DNA of 64,000 nt, taken from NCBI GenBank assembly GCA_013397435.1, contig VZRG01000029.1:1444620-1508619 (forward strand), given 5' to 3'. This DNA comes from Erythrocercus mccallii (taxonomy: Eukaryota; Chordata; Aves; Passeriformes; Dicruridae). Below, piece after piece: positions 1-13,350 of this stretch (the first letter of the stretch is position 1; every line of letters begins with the position of its first letter). Below the pieces are notes generated by a model. That model had not been told where the DNA came from, did no database searches, and saw nothing but the letters and a program-made list of their open reading frames with translations. The position numbers were made by a program, and so were the translations under genes.

Positions 1-60
<60 letters not shown>

Positions 61-63
61 AAA
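1..63. repeat. GAAA/AAAG microsatellite
   Basis: About 15 uninterrupted tetranucleotide units start at the first base, so the array probably continues upstream of the window. Confidence 0.98.
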
Positions 64-3000
64 CATCATTCATATGCCCTTTCTTCTCTTGAGTTTTTAA
101 CTCCAGAACAGTGTGTACTACAGAGCAGATTTTGTAAACAGCTATAGCAAAAATCAAGCATGACCTAGAGGTGACAATACTGATACTTAGTATCTAATAA
201 CAGTGATGTACCCAGTGTTGAGCAGAACTGTGTGTAGAAACTAAGTACTTGAAACTAAGCCAAATGTGTGAAAAAAAAATTAACTTTTTAAAAATGCACT
301 CTTTTAACTCCAAGAATGTAGGTAATTACTTGTGGCAGAAGGAATGTGGTTCAAAGACAGTAAAGTCTCATTTTGAAGGGGCCTGTAAACTCTTTAAATA
401 GCATTGGCAAATTGTTCTTTTACTCCAGTTTTCTGTAAGAAGAATTTTGAAAACAGTAAAATATTTTTATGTGATTCCATTTCACTGATATAATAGACAT
501 GAACATATATTTGGGGTATGCGTGTGTATGCATATCTATATATCAAATCTAAAATAACAGCAGATAGTGATATGGATAGTCCTTGTGATTTGACTGGAGC
601 AGCACTGGTTATACTGTGTTATTTTATTTCCAAACATGGTTTAAAACCAGTTTGGGAAGGAGGAGGAAGCTTCAGGAAGGGAGAGAAAAGCAAAGTTCTG
701 ATGATACCTTTTGAATGCTTGGGCTTGCAATTTTTCAGTTATTTTTAATGTCTAGATATTTTCAGTGTAATATCAGCAAATAGGTAAAATTACAGAATAA
801 TAGAATAAATGGAAGCTCTGGAGACATAAATTCACATGAGGATCAGCTCACAAGATTGGCTGCTTTACAGCGAGTCTCCAGTGGGTTTCTTTCCATATCA
901 AAAAAATGACCATACAGTTTGGCACAATCTTCAGGCTTAGTGAAGAGGGTTTTATTCCAGGACCGAAATAGACAAAAGCAGTAGATGCCAGAATTGAGGT
1001 GCATTTGCAGAGTAGGATGGAGATAGTTTTAGAGCTTTTGTCTCAATTCTTCTCTTCCCGTGCTAGGAGTAAATATCTTTAGGGTTTTGGTAAGTGCTCT
1101 ATCAACTTCATAGAGGAGGAAGGGAGGAGATGCTAACAAAAACCTGTAAATGTGTTGTGTCAGTAACTCACATTTCTGGAGCACACATAAGAATCTAACT
1201 GTTTGAGAAGTTAAAAAAAAAAAAAGGTAGACAGATGACCTTCTGATCAAAATTTAGGAAAAAAAATAGAAAAGTTATAGACTTCTGACAGTGATGGAGT
1301 CCTTCTCCCTTCCCCCACCTCTCATCAGCAAGCTGATGTTTCCAGCAACTTCAAAAACAGAAGACTTCTCTGTAGTCTTAAATGTACATAAGGAACAGAT
1401 TAAAATCCTGATTTGTGAAAAAAATTGAGCATATTCTTGAGCCATTGACTTCAATGAGAGTTAAATACATCCTCACATACACTTCATGAACTACACACTA
1501 ATAAAGATATTAAAAAGGATCAAGAGGCTGCTCCTCTTCAGGAAATGTGGCAAAAACTTCCATAGCTGAACAGTATTTTGATCATAATCATACTGACTCT
1601 CACCACCTCTCACCTCCCCTTACTTCCCAATCTACACAGAAGATAAAGAACCCTTCTCTCCATCTCTTCCCCTCTCTTTCCCTCTTTTCTCCATGCTGCT
1701 TCATGCCAGACTAAGCTTACTCTGGTTCCAAAGAAGAGTTACAGACTCTGCAGTGTCCATTAGAAATGACATTGTTTCCAACGTAATGAATGTGGATGAT
1801 GGTCAGATAATACAGTCAACGGTGGCTGAACAACTCCTCTGAGAGAATTATTATAGAATAATTAATTACATTTCTGTATAGCTGATTTATCTAGAGGAAT
1901 CCTATGTACAGGGAAAAAGGTACCCCCTGCCAAACAGCAATCCATATTAATATTCTTTTATTAGACGAATGACAGATGGAGTGAAATAGTGATGACTAAA
2001 AAGCTTGAGTGTGGGTTGACTCTTTTCAATTCAGTATGACAAAATGGGTTATATGTATGGTTTTTGAGTGTGGTATTCGTTTATTAAGTGCTCATTTGGA
2101 TTTTAAAAAATAGCTTGCTTTCATTAGCCATCTCAGGAATCAGACTCCATGGTGTAATAAATCTCAGTTGCAGGAATTTTGGCCTGCTACTCATCTTAAA
2201 AAACTCTGAATTTTCTTTTTCTGAGCCTTGTCTCATACTCTACTACAGTCCTCAGTAACTTATCCCTTCTCTTTGTTATCCAGATTTAAAAGGCAATTCT
2301 TATACATCTTTATAGACAGGAGTAGCCAGTTTGGGAACAAGTATTTGTTCTCCAATTCACTCATTCCAATTTTTTTTTTGTTTATTTTTCTTAATAAAAA
2401 CTCTTTCTACAACTGAAGCTCAGAGTTAACTTTGGCATAATGGCCATTTAGCATAGTGTCATTTAGAAGATATAATTTTTGTAAGAATTATAGAGCAGTG
2501 GAAACTTTAAACCTGTGTATAGTTTGGAAAAGAAAAACTGATGGGAAGAGTTCTTATTCAGTAAAGGAAAAGCTGAAAATGGACTGTATGTTTTTGTATA
2601 CCCCTCATATTTTATTAAAGTAGCTCATGTAAATTAGCAAAAATGCTTTCTGCTAACTCTGTTTATATCCTTCTTGACGAAATGTCCTTCTTGCTTCAAG
2701 TCAGAAGAAAACCCAGATCTCCATTCATATTTCGTTTGTTCACTAGTTGCTCTGTCCTTTGCTGCTGTATGTGCTATAAAAATAGAGATACTCAGGTGTT
2801 ATTTCCTTTTGTCCAGTCATGAACTTGGTTGAAAGTGTTGGATATTTCAGTATTTTCTGTAACAAGACTGCAAAATTTCTGAATTTTTATCAGAGATTTT
2901 CTTAATATGCTTGAATTCATACTTTTCTGCAGACCAGGTTTACCACAAGGAGAGGAAGACTGGAAATTACTCCCCCAGGCTTAGTATTGGGTAATGCTGA

Positions 3001-3734
3001 GCATTTCCTGTGTGATCTGCTTGAGTTGTAGAGGTGTGGTACTACCATAGTTTCTGTCTGTCTCAAAAGTTGCCCTCTAACATTTAAATACATTGTCTTA
3101 TGACTATTTAGTACAGATTTTAAACATCCTAGGATGTATCAGGGTCCAGGAACAATGATGTATCCTGGACTCTTTCAGAGCATTGCATCTCCTCTATTAG
3201 GATCCATACCACTGTAGGTTGGATGTAGTTGTCTTGATCAGCAGGAATTCCATACATTTAAAACTTCCCTTAGCAGAGTGTGCTGATGCACACATTGACT
3301 TATATTTCCACACCATGATGTGATCTCCTTTTTGTTTTCTTGTATAATTTACTTGGTATTTTTTGACTGTTTCTGCTGCTATGTTGCTTTTTGCTGGCTT
3401 TCAGTCTGTTGCATCTTCAAACCCATGAATTAATTGTTGACCACCTTTGGATAGCCAAGTAAGATGGATTCATATTTTTTAAAATGTATTAAGCAAAAAA
3501 ATTTGTTCCAAAAGGTATTGCTTTGAAAGGCACAGCTTTACAATGACTCTATACAAAATGCATGCTGACTACAAATAAAAATAAAATACAGCAAATAGTC
3601 CGTAACTGGGTATTTTGTAAAGTTAATGTTTTATTCATCTAAGGAATGTAAAAGCTAGAAAAGCAGGCATTAAACTTAAACAGCAATGGAAAGTTGGTAG
3701 CCTAAACATTTGTTTTGTTTCAAATGGAGGGAAG

Positions 3735-3810
3735 GAATTTGGACCAGATGCTTGAAAGAGCTCAGAACCCAGAAGCCCCCATTGTTCTTCATTTAGGTGC
3801 CTAAATGGTA
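3735..3810. repeat. Possible ancient dispersed repeat fragment
   Basis: The stretch ending in CATTTAGGTGCCTAAATG (two 8-bp arms around TG) resembles very old interspersed sequences common in reptile and bird genomes, which carry TTTAGGTGCCTAAAT and AGCTCCCATTG-like pieces. The match is from memory and diverged, so the family is left unnamed. Confidence 0.3.
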
Positions 3811-6800
3811 ACAGTTGGGTGTGCAGATTTCTTGAAAGCTGATCCTTTTGTGTTGAGGCAGCTTCTAGGTTTTAGCCTATCTCTTCCTGGCAATAGAACT
3901 TAACTGTAAACATTTTATTCTGGAATTGTCCCTTATCTATATCCTTCAAGAATTTGCTTATTGTTAGAAGGTCTATGGTTAATACTGCAAGTCTGCAACC
4001 CCTTCGGTGTGTCCTGAACTTTAAAAGTACATGTTCCTCACATTGCTTTCATCCTGGAGACATTAATTCTCTGCATCTAATGCTTTGGTAACACATTTGC
4101 AAGGAGTTCAAGCTGTGTGGACTCTTAAAATGCTGTACATTCATATGCTTTTGTTTGCTTTAGGCTGGCTATCCTGTAAAATAAAAAATATTTTAAAGGA
4201 AGCAGGGCTGTGCACTTTCTTCAATTAAGTAAGCTTCCAGTCCTTCTCAACTTCTCAACTGAGCCTAGTGTGTAGATGGTTGCATATCAGTGTTCTTATA
4301 TTTTAGGATTGATAATATACAGATGATTGTGAAATACATAATAGCAGGAGTGGGTTAAATCAAGATCAAACAAAGCATCTACTGTGCCTTCTTACAGTTA
4401 AGAAAACGATAGTAAGGATCAGCTCTTATTTTCACCTTAGTTCTGTATGCACACATGCACACATGGACACACGCACAAATACAATAAAAGTACGATTTGA
4501 AATTTTTCTGTGCTGCAGGGTGTTTAAGATGTTCTATATGATTCAAAAGAACCTTTGGGCTTCATTCTTGGATTATAAATTTTAAAAATTTATGTATAAT
4601 TACTAGAAGGGTGAGGCTATTAGTAGGCTTAAAAGATTAAGAATAAATTTTAATGAAAAGCACTCATGATACCCTGCAATGCAAAAGTGGAGAAGATGGG
4701 TCGCGTTGAACTAAGAGAGTGTCAAGAAATCAAGGAGAAAAAGTTTCATTTCCAAAAACTTATCATTATGATTTTTCCAGGAAAACTGCCCCTGCAGAGA
4801 AGCAAAGCAAGGGCAAATCTCCTTGACTGTGCTCCCTACAGGAATCTGTGTGCAGATCTTCTAGTTTCATTTCCTTCACTAATCTTGACACAGTGCTGTA
4901 GTTACTCCATACTTCTTCAGTCTACATAGAGGAGAGAACCAGCTTACAGTTCCTTATGTATAAACAGATATAAAACATTCAGGATGTCAAACTAGACTGG
5001 GGAATAGGATGACTCAAAATGCAATGTCAATGCCAGTTACCAAAATCTGGGTAATTTACCTATCAAAGTATTTTTGAGCAGGTATGTGTCTCCAAAGAAT
5101 AAATAGCACTCTTTATTTTATAATCTCAAATAGAAGCATTTTTAAAATTTTGATGATTTTTTGAGCCAATTATTGGCAGATGTGCTTTAGCCAACCATAT
5201 GTCTCGAGGTGATGTACAGATATATTTCTCTGCCTCAACAAATATTCCCGCTTCTTTCCAAATGGTATGTTTGTTTGGCTGATGCAAGACCTCAACCAGC
5301 TATTTTTCTGAAATTGAATCCAGACCAAGTGGAATGCCCAGTTGGTTGTATCTCAGTGCTTGCTTTGACCAGTGTTCTTCACCCTAATAGAAAATGAGCA
5401 GCTGTGTGGTTATCTGGGATTTTTAAAACAGGCTCCCGTGTGTTACTCATAAATCTGTTTTACCTTCTGTGGCAGATGCAATTATCACAACCAGTCATCA
5501 TTAGAAGACTATAGCAACATAAGTCTGGTATTATCTTTCTCTACAATATTTTAATTTAATTTTTTTTCACATTGAAATTATGCAATCCATGGAATAATCC
5601 TTCATGCATTGCAAACCTACCAACTGCTGAAACTCCTTTTCCTCTTGTACTGTGTTTGATCAACTATGTTGTACAATTTATATTGAATCTCAATAACTTT
5701 CATATCAAGTTTCATATTTAATTGCTCCAATGTAAATTTCTCACCCACTAGGAGCTATTATTAATTGCCATATTGTAAATTTCCTCTCCAGAAATGAGAA
5801 ATTCTCTTCTATGGTGAGGTCTAATTGGAAGAGATTGGGCACCCATTTTTTTCTTGCCTGTCACTGTCTGGCTCGTTGCCAGGAGATATTCAACAGTCTG
5901 GTTCCTTTTGCTGCATTTTCAGTCCTAAATGTAGGCCATCAATATACCTGGATATGTTTCAGTACAGTGGTTATTACATTTCTATATAGAGCTCTCAGAA
6001 ATTGTGTGAAAGGTGTTATATAAATGTACAGATTAGAGTGGAGTGGATTAAATAGGACTGGACTCCTGGAATGCACATCACCCCTTACTACGAGTTCTCA
6101 CAGTGCGATTAGAGCCAGCCCGTGCTTCATGAAATTTTTTTTTGTGATGTCCATTTAACCAATAAATCTGTCATCACTGACTGGTCTCCATTTCCTCTGA
6201 AATAAACAAATCACTCTAAGGTTCTTTGAAGCAGCAGACTGCCAGGAAACACAAAAGTCACTTTTGCTTCATCCACAGAGATAAAGTAGTTAGAAAGTGG
6301 AAATGAGCTGCAACTGAAGGAGGCTCAGTGTTCTCACACCTGCTAGAAAGTACAGTAGATTTCCACAGAGCAGGAATTCAAACAAACCTCAGATCGCTGT
6401 GTTCAGTGAAAGTAAGCTTGCCTAGCCAAGAAATGAATTGCAGGCCCTCGGAAACTACTTAAAGCAAGCCAGTTTCACAAGGACAGAGGAAATTTGAAAG
6501 AGTCCAGGAAACTCTTCTAGGTCTGTGATATCCATTGCATTAGCTGTTGTTTTCCTGGTCAGTATTTCTGACTTCCACACTTCTCAGGCTCCATTTTTCT
6601 ACTAGATGGTCCTCTGTTTGCTGCATTTCATGTTTCATTCCACAGATCACCCCTCTGGGCCTTGACTGCCTTTAGTGCCAAGTGTTCTCGTGTAAGTTTG
6701 CTTCTGCTCTTCCTTTACTCTTGAGCTGGAATTAATTTCATTGCAGTGTCTGTTCACAACAACCTAAGTGTTATCTTCTACCTCTTTTCAATTTGAAAAA

Positions 6801-9316
6801 TTAGTCTTGGAAAGCTAGTAAAGTCTTAAATTCATTCTAGTTGTTTGCTGATGGTCTATTTCTGCTGAAAAAGGCTGTGGAAGTTAAGCTTCTGAAAGGC
6901 AAGTATGGTCATTGTGAAGGGAAAAATGTTGATTTTTGCTTCTGTAACTCATTTTTAGGTTAACTTAACTTGCACAGTTTACTTCTTTATAAAATTGAAG
7001 GAAAAAGCTGTTGTTAAAAGTTTGCAGTTACTTTCAGCAAAATAGCTTTAAGCTTTCTTCCCAATAAAAAACCTGACTCTTTACTTGTACAAATGTCTGT
7101 GACTATAAAAACTACAAGAAGCTTCTAATTGAAGGTGAAATCATGGAAGGAAAAATCACTAGTAGAATAAGGCCAACATTTTTAGGAAAATCTAATGAAT
7201 CTTTGTTAGGAGTGGACCCCTGGCATAGCAGAAGCTGAGGATTTTTAAATGAGACAGTTTTACAATGTAGTTTATAAATAGCATTGAAAAACCTTCCATA
7301 TTTATTTATCCATTGCATTTTTAGGCTTGTTTCTAAATAATTTAAATCTTGTTAAGAGTTTTGACATCAGTAATTCCAATGACTTTTTTTCTTCGATTAA
7401 ATACTGTTATTGTTGGAAAGCAGTGTTACAATATGCTCAGTAAAAGTTCTATCTTGTATTTGGATAGACAGCCAGTAATTTATTTTTTTTTCTGTTAGTC
7501 CCATAAATAAAATATTAAATTTGTTCTTATATGAACAAATCATTTTAAACTTCTTATTTTCAGACTCATGCTGAAATTCAACTCCATTTTTTTTTGTTGC
7601 TAGCAAACTTAATACTTCACATTTTGAACTATTCTTGTAATTACTGCAAGTGTAACCACAGGCTTCAGTTGTATCCTGTCTAAAGCTTATTCTAACCCCT
7701 GTATTCATATTGCTGAATACTTCTGATGCTCTTAATATACAGCAATTTTTATTATGTTAATATGGACTTCTAAAAAAGTTACAAAAAATGGTGACTTAGG
7801 GAGACATTCCAGTATCTGTCCCTTTCCTGCCATGGATGAAGTGTTTGCATGCTCCCAACACAGAGCTAAAGTGTCTCTATCTTCCTTAGTGGTAATATAC
7901 TGAAGTACTGAAAGGAATTGAAGAGAAAATGCTGAGTGGAACCAGTGAGATGTGTGGCACCACACCTTGTCCTGACCCAGGATCTTACCCCCTCACAAAA
8001 TTTCATGTGATAGTGGGATGGGGATTCCCTTCCTCTTTTCTTTCTTTTTGTTTTTATTAATAATGGATTGCATTAATGATGGGGAGATATAAACCAGACC
8101 CAGAGTAAAATGGTGTAAACCTACACCAAAAGGAGTATGGCACTTGATGTAGTGGCAGATACAAAATCTGATTTTGGAAAAAAAATTTGGGCTCCAGTTG
8201 ACCATATATGTTTTCTAGCTCGTGTTTAATCCTATGTGGGTCCTTTTGTCAGTAACAAAACAAAAGCAAGGAAAAGAAAGGCATGTATATGTCTGCCATT
8301 TGTATGAAAATTCAATTCCTACAAAATATACTACTTGTTTAAAAAATGGAATTGCTTTCCAAATTGTAACTGCCAAAGTATTCTGAAATGAATTCATCTG
8401 CAAACTGAAAATGTGCTTACAGATGATTTTTCCAAAGTGATTTTGGTAGCTTTAAGTCCTGGAAAGGCCCTTTTGTTGAAACTACACAACTGCTCAGGTC
8501 TTGATGTATCACAGACAAAATGTATGATCAACACGAACAGAAAATGAAATAGTGGGAATAATCAAAGAAAACAGGAGAGATTATAGAAGGTGAACTTGCA
8601 AAAAATACTATACTTTAAATCTAGTTTTTGTTTGTTTGTTTCCCAGAGGTTTCATTACCAATAAAGGCTGATGGTTGTTCACATGAGGAAATACCTGCAC
8701 ATCTGTGTCTTTATATCAGTCAGGTGGCATGTAGCCTTCTGCATGATTGGAAATCCTGGATTTGTCACATTAAGCTGAATTATAAAAGAGGGGGAAAACT
8801 CCATAAGATTAAATAAACTCAGGTACAGCTAAAGGAGGTGTGAATAAAATTGCATAAGGATTCTTTGATTATGTCCTTAGATGATTTATGTTACTGCTAA
8901 AGCACCTTGTTACAGGAAGAAAGAAAATTTGAGGACAACTAAACACTTAGCTCTACATTAAAGGCACTTAAAGGAATATTAGTTATATGACAACTGTAAA
9001 GGATGTTTCTGCATTTTACTGAGCAAATAAGGGGTCACTGTTCCTATTGATTCATTTAATGTCTCTGAAATTGTGATGAATGCAGTGAAGAAGCAGATTT
9101 TTTCCAGATCAAAAATAGTTGAAGTAGTGCTCAAACTGGTTCTTCAAGCCATTTTAACTAGTACTGAGCTCAAAACTTTGAAACTTCTGTTTTTAATTTG
9201 ATAGGTAGTTTTGTGACAGATGTTTGTGAATTTATTGTTTACTTAGTCCTCCAAAAAAATTTACCTGAAAAAACTATTGTGCAGACAGCGTAAATCCAGT
9301 CAGACACAATCATTTA

Positions 9317-9375
9317 AGAGTTGGACTCGATGATCCTTGTAGGTCCCTTCCATCTCATCTGCTATTCTGTGATTC
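9317..9375 (+). mobile_element. CR1 LINE, short 3'-end fragment
   Basis: The text GAGTTGGACTCGATGATCC, then TTGTAGGTCCCTTCCA and finally GCTATTCTGTGATTCT, matches the conserved 3' end of bird CR1 elements, including the terminal ATTCTGTGATTCT repeats. Only about 60 bases remain, the usual extreme 5' truncation of CR1. It lies in sense orientation inside MEOX2 intron 1. Confidence 0.85.
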
Positions 9376-12300
9376 TTTCCTAAAAATTATTCCAGTCACA
9401 GAACATAAGTTTGGAATGATTGGATGAGCTCCCTGTAAACTTCCAATATGTTCAGGTGTTCAGGACAAAAACTGTAGTTGGTTTTTCAAGGCTGGTTCAT
9501 TGTTTATATTTGTGCTGGTTGAGTATTTTTAGAATGAGATAACTGAAATAATAAACAGTTTTTAAGGTGCTTTATGAGAACTGAAAGATGTAATGTTCAT
9601 GAATTCTATATACTAATATAGCAGAAAAGGATTAGCTTCTTCCTGTATGTAATACACAGACTTTTGTTTGTGTTGCATATATGTGCATAACTTATTAAAT
9701 CAGGGTTAAGAGAGCTTTTGGTCTGCTGCTATAAACTATGAATTCTGAAGCCTCACTTTCATAGGAATGGAGATTCAATGTTGGTGGGAAAAAAGACCTG
9801 GCTCTGCATTTATGAGCCTCTCACACTCCTGAGTTTTAGAATTATTTCAGTAGAGCACAGTTGTCTTGGAAAAGTCTTATTGTGGAGAGAAAAAGCTGCC
9901 AGGTTGCTTATTCTGTTTTTGCTGGGGTCTTTAAACAGCTGGAGAGAGACCTTGAGGCAGACTCCTTACTTCAAAGGGGAGCTGGTGTGCAGAGCAGGGA
10001 AGCTAGTGGTCATGTGAATCTTCACACTAAGCAGACTACTTGAGTGTTTATGTAGCAACTCAAATTTTTTTTGAGGATGCGTGACTTAATACCTACATAT
10101 GCATTACATCAGTTAGCAAACTCTGCTCATTGGTGCCTGCTTTGTTTCGGGTAGGACAGGGCATAATCTTCATCATCTGGAGAGTTAAGCACTGCAGGCA
10201 TCAATCCAAGCAAATACACAGGGGCTAGACAGTGACAAGGGCATCTGCCTGCACATCTTAACATCAGGAAGAGGGGGAGTGAGGAAGAAGGCATTCCAAG
10301 AGAAGGATGCATTTCAGACAAGTACTTTGGTCCTGTCTAGAGCCAACTATGCTTTGTCCAAGTGACACCAGATAGAACGTTGCTATTTCCTACATGTTTC
10401 TTAATGTCAATTTAGAGCAAACAAGGAGCTCAACATAATTTTTGGCACTTAAACATTATTGCCTTACTGCTTCTTAACTACTTTTTTAGAACCACTGAAT
10501 GCTTTGAGAAAGGAAGGGCACAGATAGTCCAGGATTGTACTCATAATGATTCACAAGGTTCTGTATTTGAGAGAAAAGTCTGTAATAACCAGTAAAAATG
10601 GAATAGGTACATTTTATGATCAATAGCAGCAGAAGATGTAGAGAAATTACTAAAATGGAACATTTTGTTTCATCAAAAGTAATTTTCCTTAGAAAAATGT
10701 GTACAAAAGGCAAAGTGCTCAGAAAAGCACTTTCTACTCCTTTCTTTTCTTACACACTGGGAGTTGTGGAACGACTTATTTTTCATATCCTATACGTGTG
10801 CTCTGTGCGATTGTGACTTGTAAACAGGTTTTTACTACTGGATGTGAGCTAACGAATTTCATACACTACGTGTGTTCATTTGCCAAGTTTAAACATTATT
10901 TTGATTCTTTTAAACATCTCCTGTGTGCAAAGGGAATTTAATAATATCTGTGTTCTCAATATACTTAGGAGGATGAAAATCTAAAAATTGATCAATGATC
11001 TTACTTCTTCAGAACTTGACATATGAATTGCCTAAAAATAAATGTCTGATTTCCTTACTTATCTTATTGACAAATGGTTGTCTTGCATTTGCAATGACAC
11101 CTGTATAATTCTAGAAATTGTCACCCCGGAATCATTTTTGAATAGTTGTTATATCTGCTTCCTAAATATATTTCTGATATTTTAAGTCAGATTTAAATAT
11201 GTAATGATCTCTTCATCTGTTTAAATTCTTTGAGTTCATGAAAGGAATAGATCATACCCACATTGCATATTAGCAATTTTTCATGTAGAAGATACTCTGA
11301 TTATACCTACAAAAACTGGTGCTTTCAGCTGTTAAATTACTATGTAGCTCAGCAGATCTGGGTATCCATTGACAGAGCTCTCACAAAAGGTTTGCACACC
11401 TCAGAGATGTCTACAAAGATTTGTTAAGGACTACATACCGTATTCATGTTGCTTTTGCCCTCTTTTATTCTTGGTTTAGACCCTATCATGTTTCCTTTCC
11501 TTAGCCTTTTGCTGAACCCAACTCTGAGGATATTGCATGTTTTGACCTTTTCCTATGGTTCTTTAATTTCCCTCAACTTCTGAGAAAAAAATACATGGGT
11601 TTTTTTTTTTGGTCATAAGCATACTGTAAGAAATTTCAGACCACTTAAAAAAACCATTTTGACTAGGAAAAACAGACTGTGCTGCTGTTGCCTCAGTAGT
11701 TGTGCCTTGGTGGGAAGGGACATGAACATCATCTTATGCTCTGTTAGTACATCTTTGACTACATCATGCACAATCTGAATCTTCTTCGCACTTCTTTCCC
11801 CTGGACTATTATTTAAAATGTGAATTTTGTCCAATACTATTTATATGTAGAACAGACTGTAATTATAAAAAATTGGTCAGTTCTTGCCACACCTTACTTG
11901 AACAAGTATGAAAGTCTTTTTCAAGATGGGAACTGTTGATGAATTGTGAGACTAAGCTGAAGGAGATTGTGAGATATTCCATGTCTTTCCTTAAAACCTG
12001 CTCTGGTATAATGCCCAGAAGGATAACAGCTAGGATGCAGTGATGCAACATTTTCATTTGTTTGCTACCACCATAAGAAGTGGAGTGCAGCATATGTTAA
12101 ATGTATTGTCAGGTCTTAGGAACATGGGCTTTCCTTTTACAGCACCCAGTGTCCAGTACAGTGAGGAAGCGCTTTAAGCACCACTGCTGCACTAATGCAA
12201 AAGAATAATATATTTGGAACTTTCTTTGTCTCATTCTTTTTGGGCATATGTGTCTTTATTCAAAAAAACCAGCTTCTGGGCTCTTTCTACAGTTTTTGAA

Positions 12301-13170
12301 ACAAAAAAATGTTCCTCCTAGGGAACTAGCATTTCTAGCTTCAGTCTTTGATTTAATTGCTGTATTTTCCAAGTCACAGTATAAAAATATATTTATTAAT
12401 TTACTTCCCTTTAAGTCTTAGTAGGGTCATGCATGAGCTTCCTGATAATGCCCCTTCTCTGAGAATTTGTGATGAATATTTTCAAGTAGTAACAAACTGT
12501 CTGAAATGAGCTCCTATTACCTGTTAGTGCAAATTAAAGTAAGTTAAATCAAACCTAATCAGAATCAGTTCTTAACTGAATAAAAGGAGCTTTTGGCATA
12601 TTAATATACTCAAAAGAAAGTACGGATCTATTCAGTAGTTTGTGAGGGGCAAGTTCTAGTTACAAACAGGACACCATCCACACAAATAATCTTATTTTGG
12701 CCTGCATGTTAAGTTATGTGTGAATTAATGTTCTGTTGAAGGATATTTAATTTGAACTTTTTATCTGTTCATTATTGATGCAATCCAGGAAGGAATGCTT
12801 GGTGGGTTTTGGATGTTCTCAGCCTTGTAGATATAGATGTCTACTCATTTTGTCTACGAAACTGAAGATTAGCTTGCATGGCAGTTACTCATGACAGCTT
12901 TTATGTCAAGGGCTTACTGGGCTGACATCATGAAAATGCAGGAAGAAAAAAAGGCATTGATACTGAGATTTTTAATAAAGACTACATCAGTATTAAAGAG
13001 GTTAACCAGGAATGGAAGCTATCACTGAAAAACAGGTTCATTTGTGAATTTTTGAATAACACCAAATAAGTAAGCATTCCAAACCCCAAAGCAGAGTAAC
13101 TAAATGATGTAGCCAATGAGATCTTCTAGGGTAAGAGTAGACCCAAGTCTCCCTTGGAAATAAAGGAAGA

Positions 13171-13350
13171 AACCAAAACACAAACAAATAAAAAACCAAA
13201 TCAAACCAAACCAAAAAAGCAAACCAAACAAACAACCCAACCAACGAAAAAATAAAAAAACCAAAGAACCAAAACCAAACCAAAACCCAAAAAAAAGGCA
13301 CAAAACCCCTACAAACAACAAAAAATAAACACACACACACAAAAAAGAGA
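13171..13350. repeat. A/C-rich low-complexity block (AAACC-type)
   Basis: About 180 bases consist almost entirely of A and C, with recurring AAACC and AAAACC words, ending in a short ACAC run. The minus strand therefore shows many GG and GGG doublets spaced by T runs. Long minus-strand frames here (Phe/Trp/Leu/Val-rich) are artefacts of this composition. Confidence 0.9.

Noticed and set aside
780..830. ACAGAATAATAGAATAAATGG as another CR1 tail
   Set aside because: It resembles the CR1 terminal repeat only superficially, and the adjacent sequence has no CR1 similarity.
13038..13342. Minus-strand frames encoding Phe/Trp/Leu/Val-rich, membrane-like peptides
   Set aside because: They are produced entirely by the A/C-rich low-complexity block at 13171-13350.
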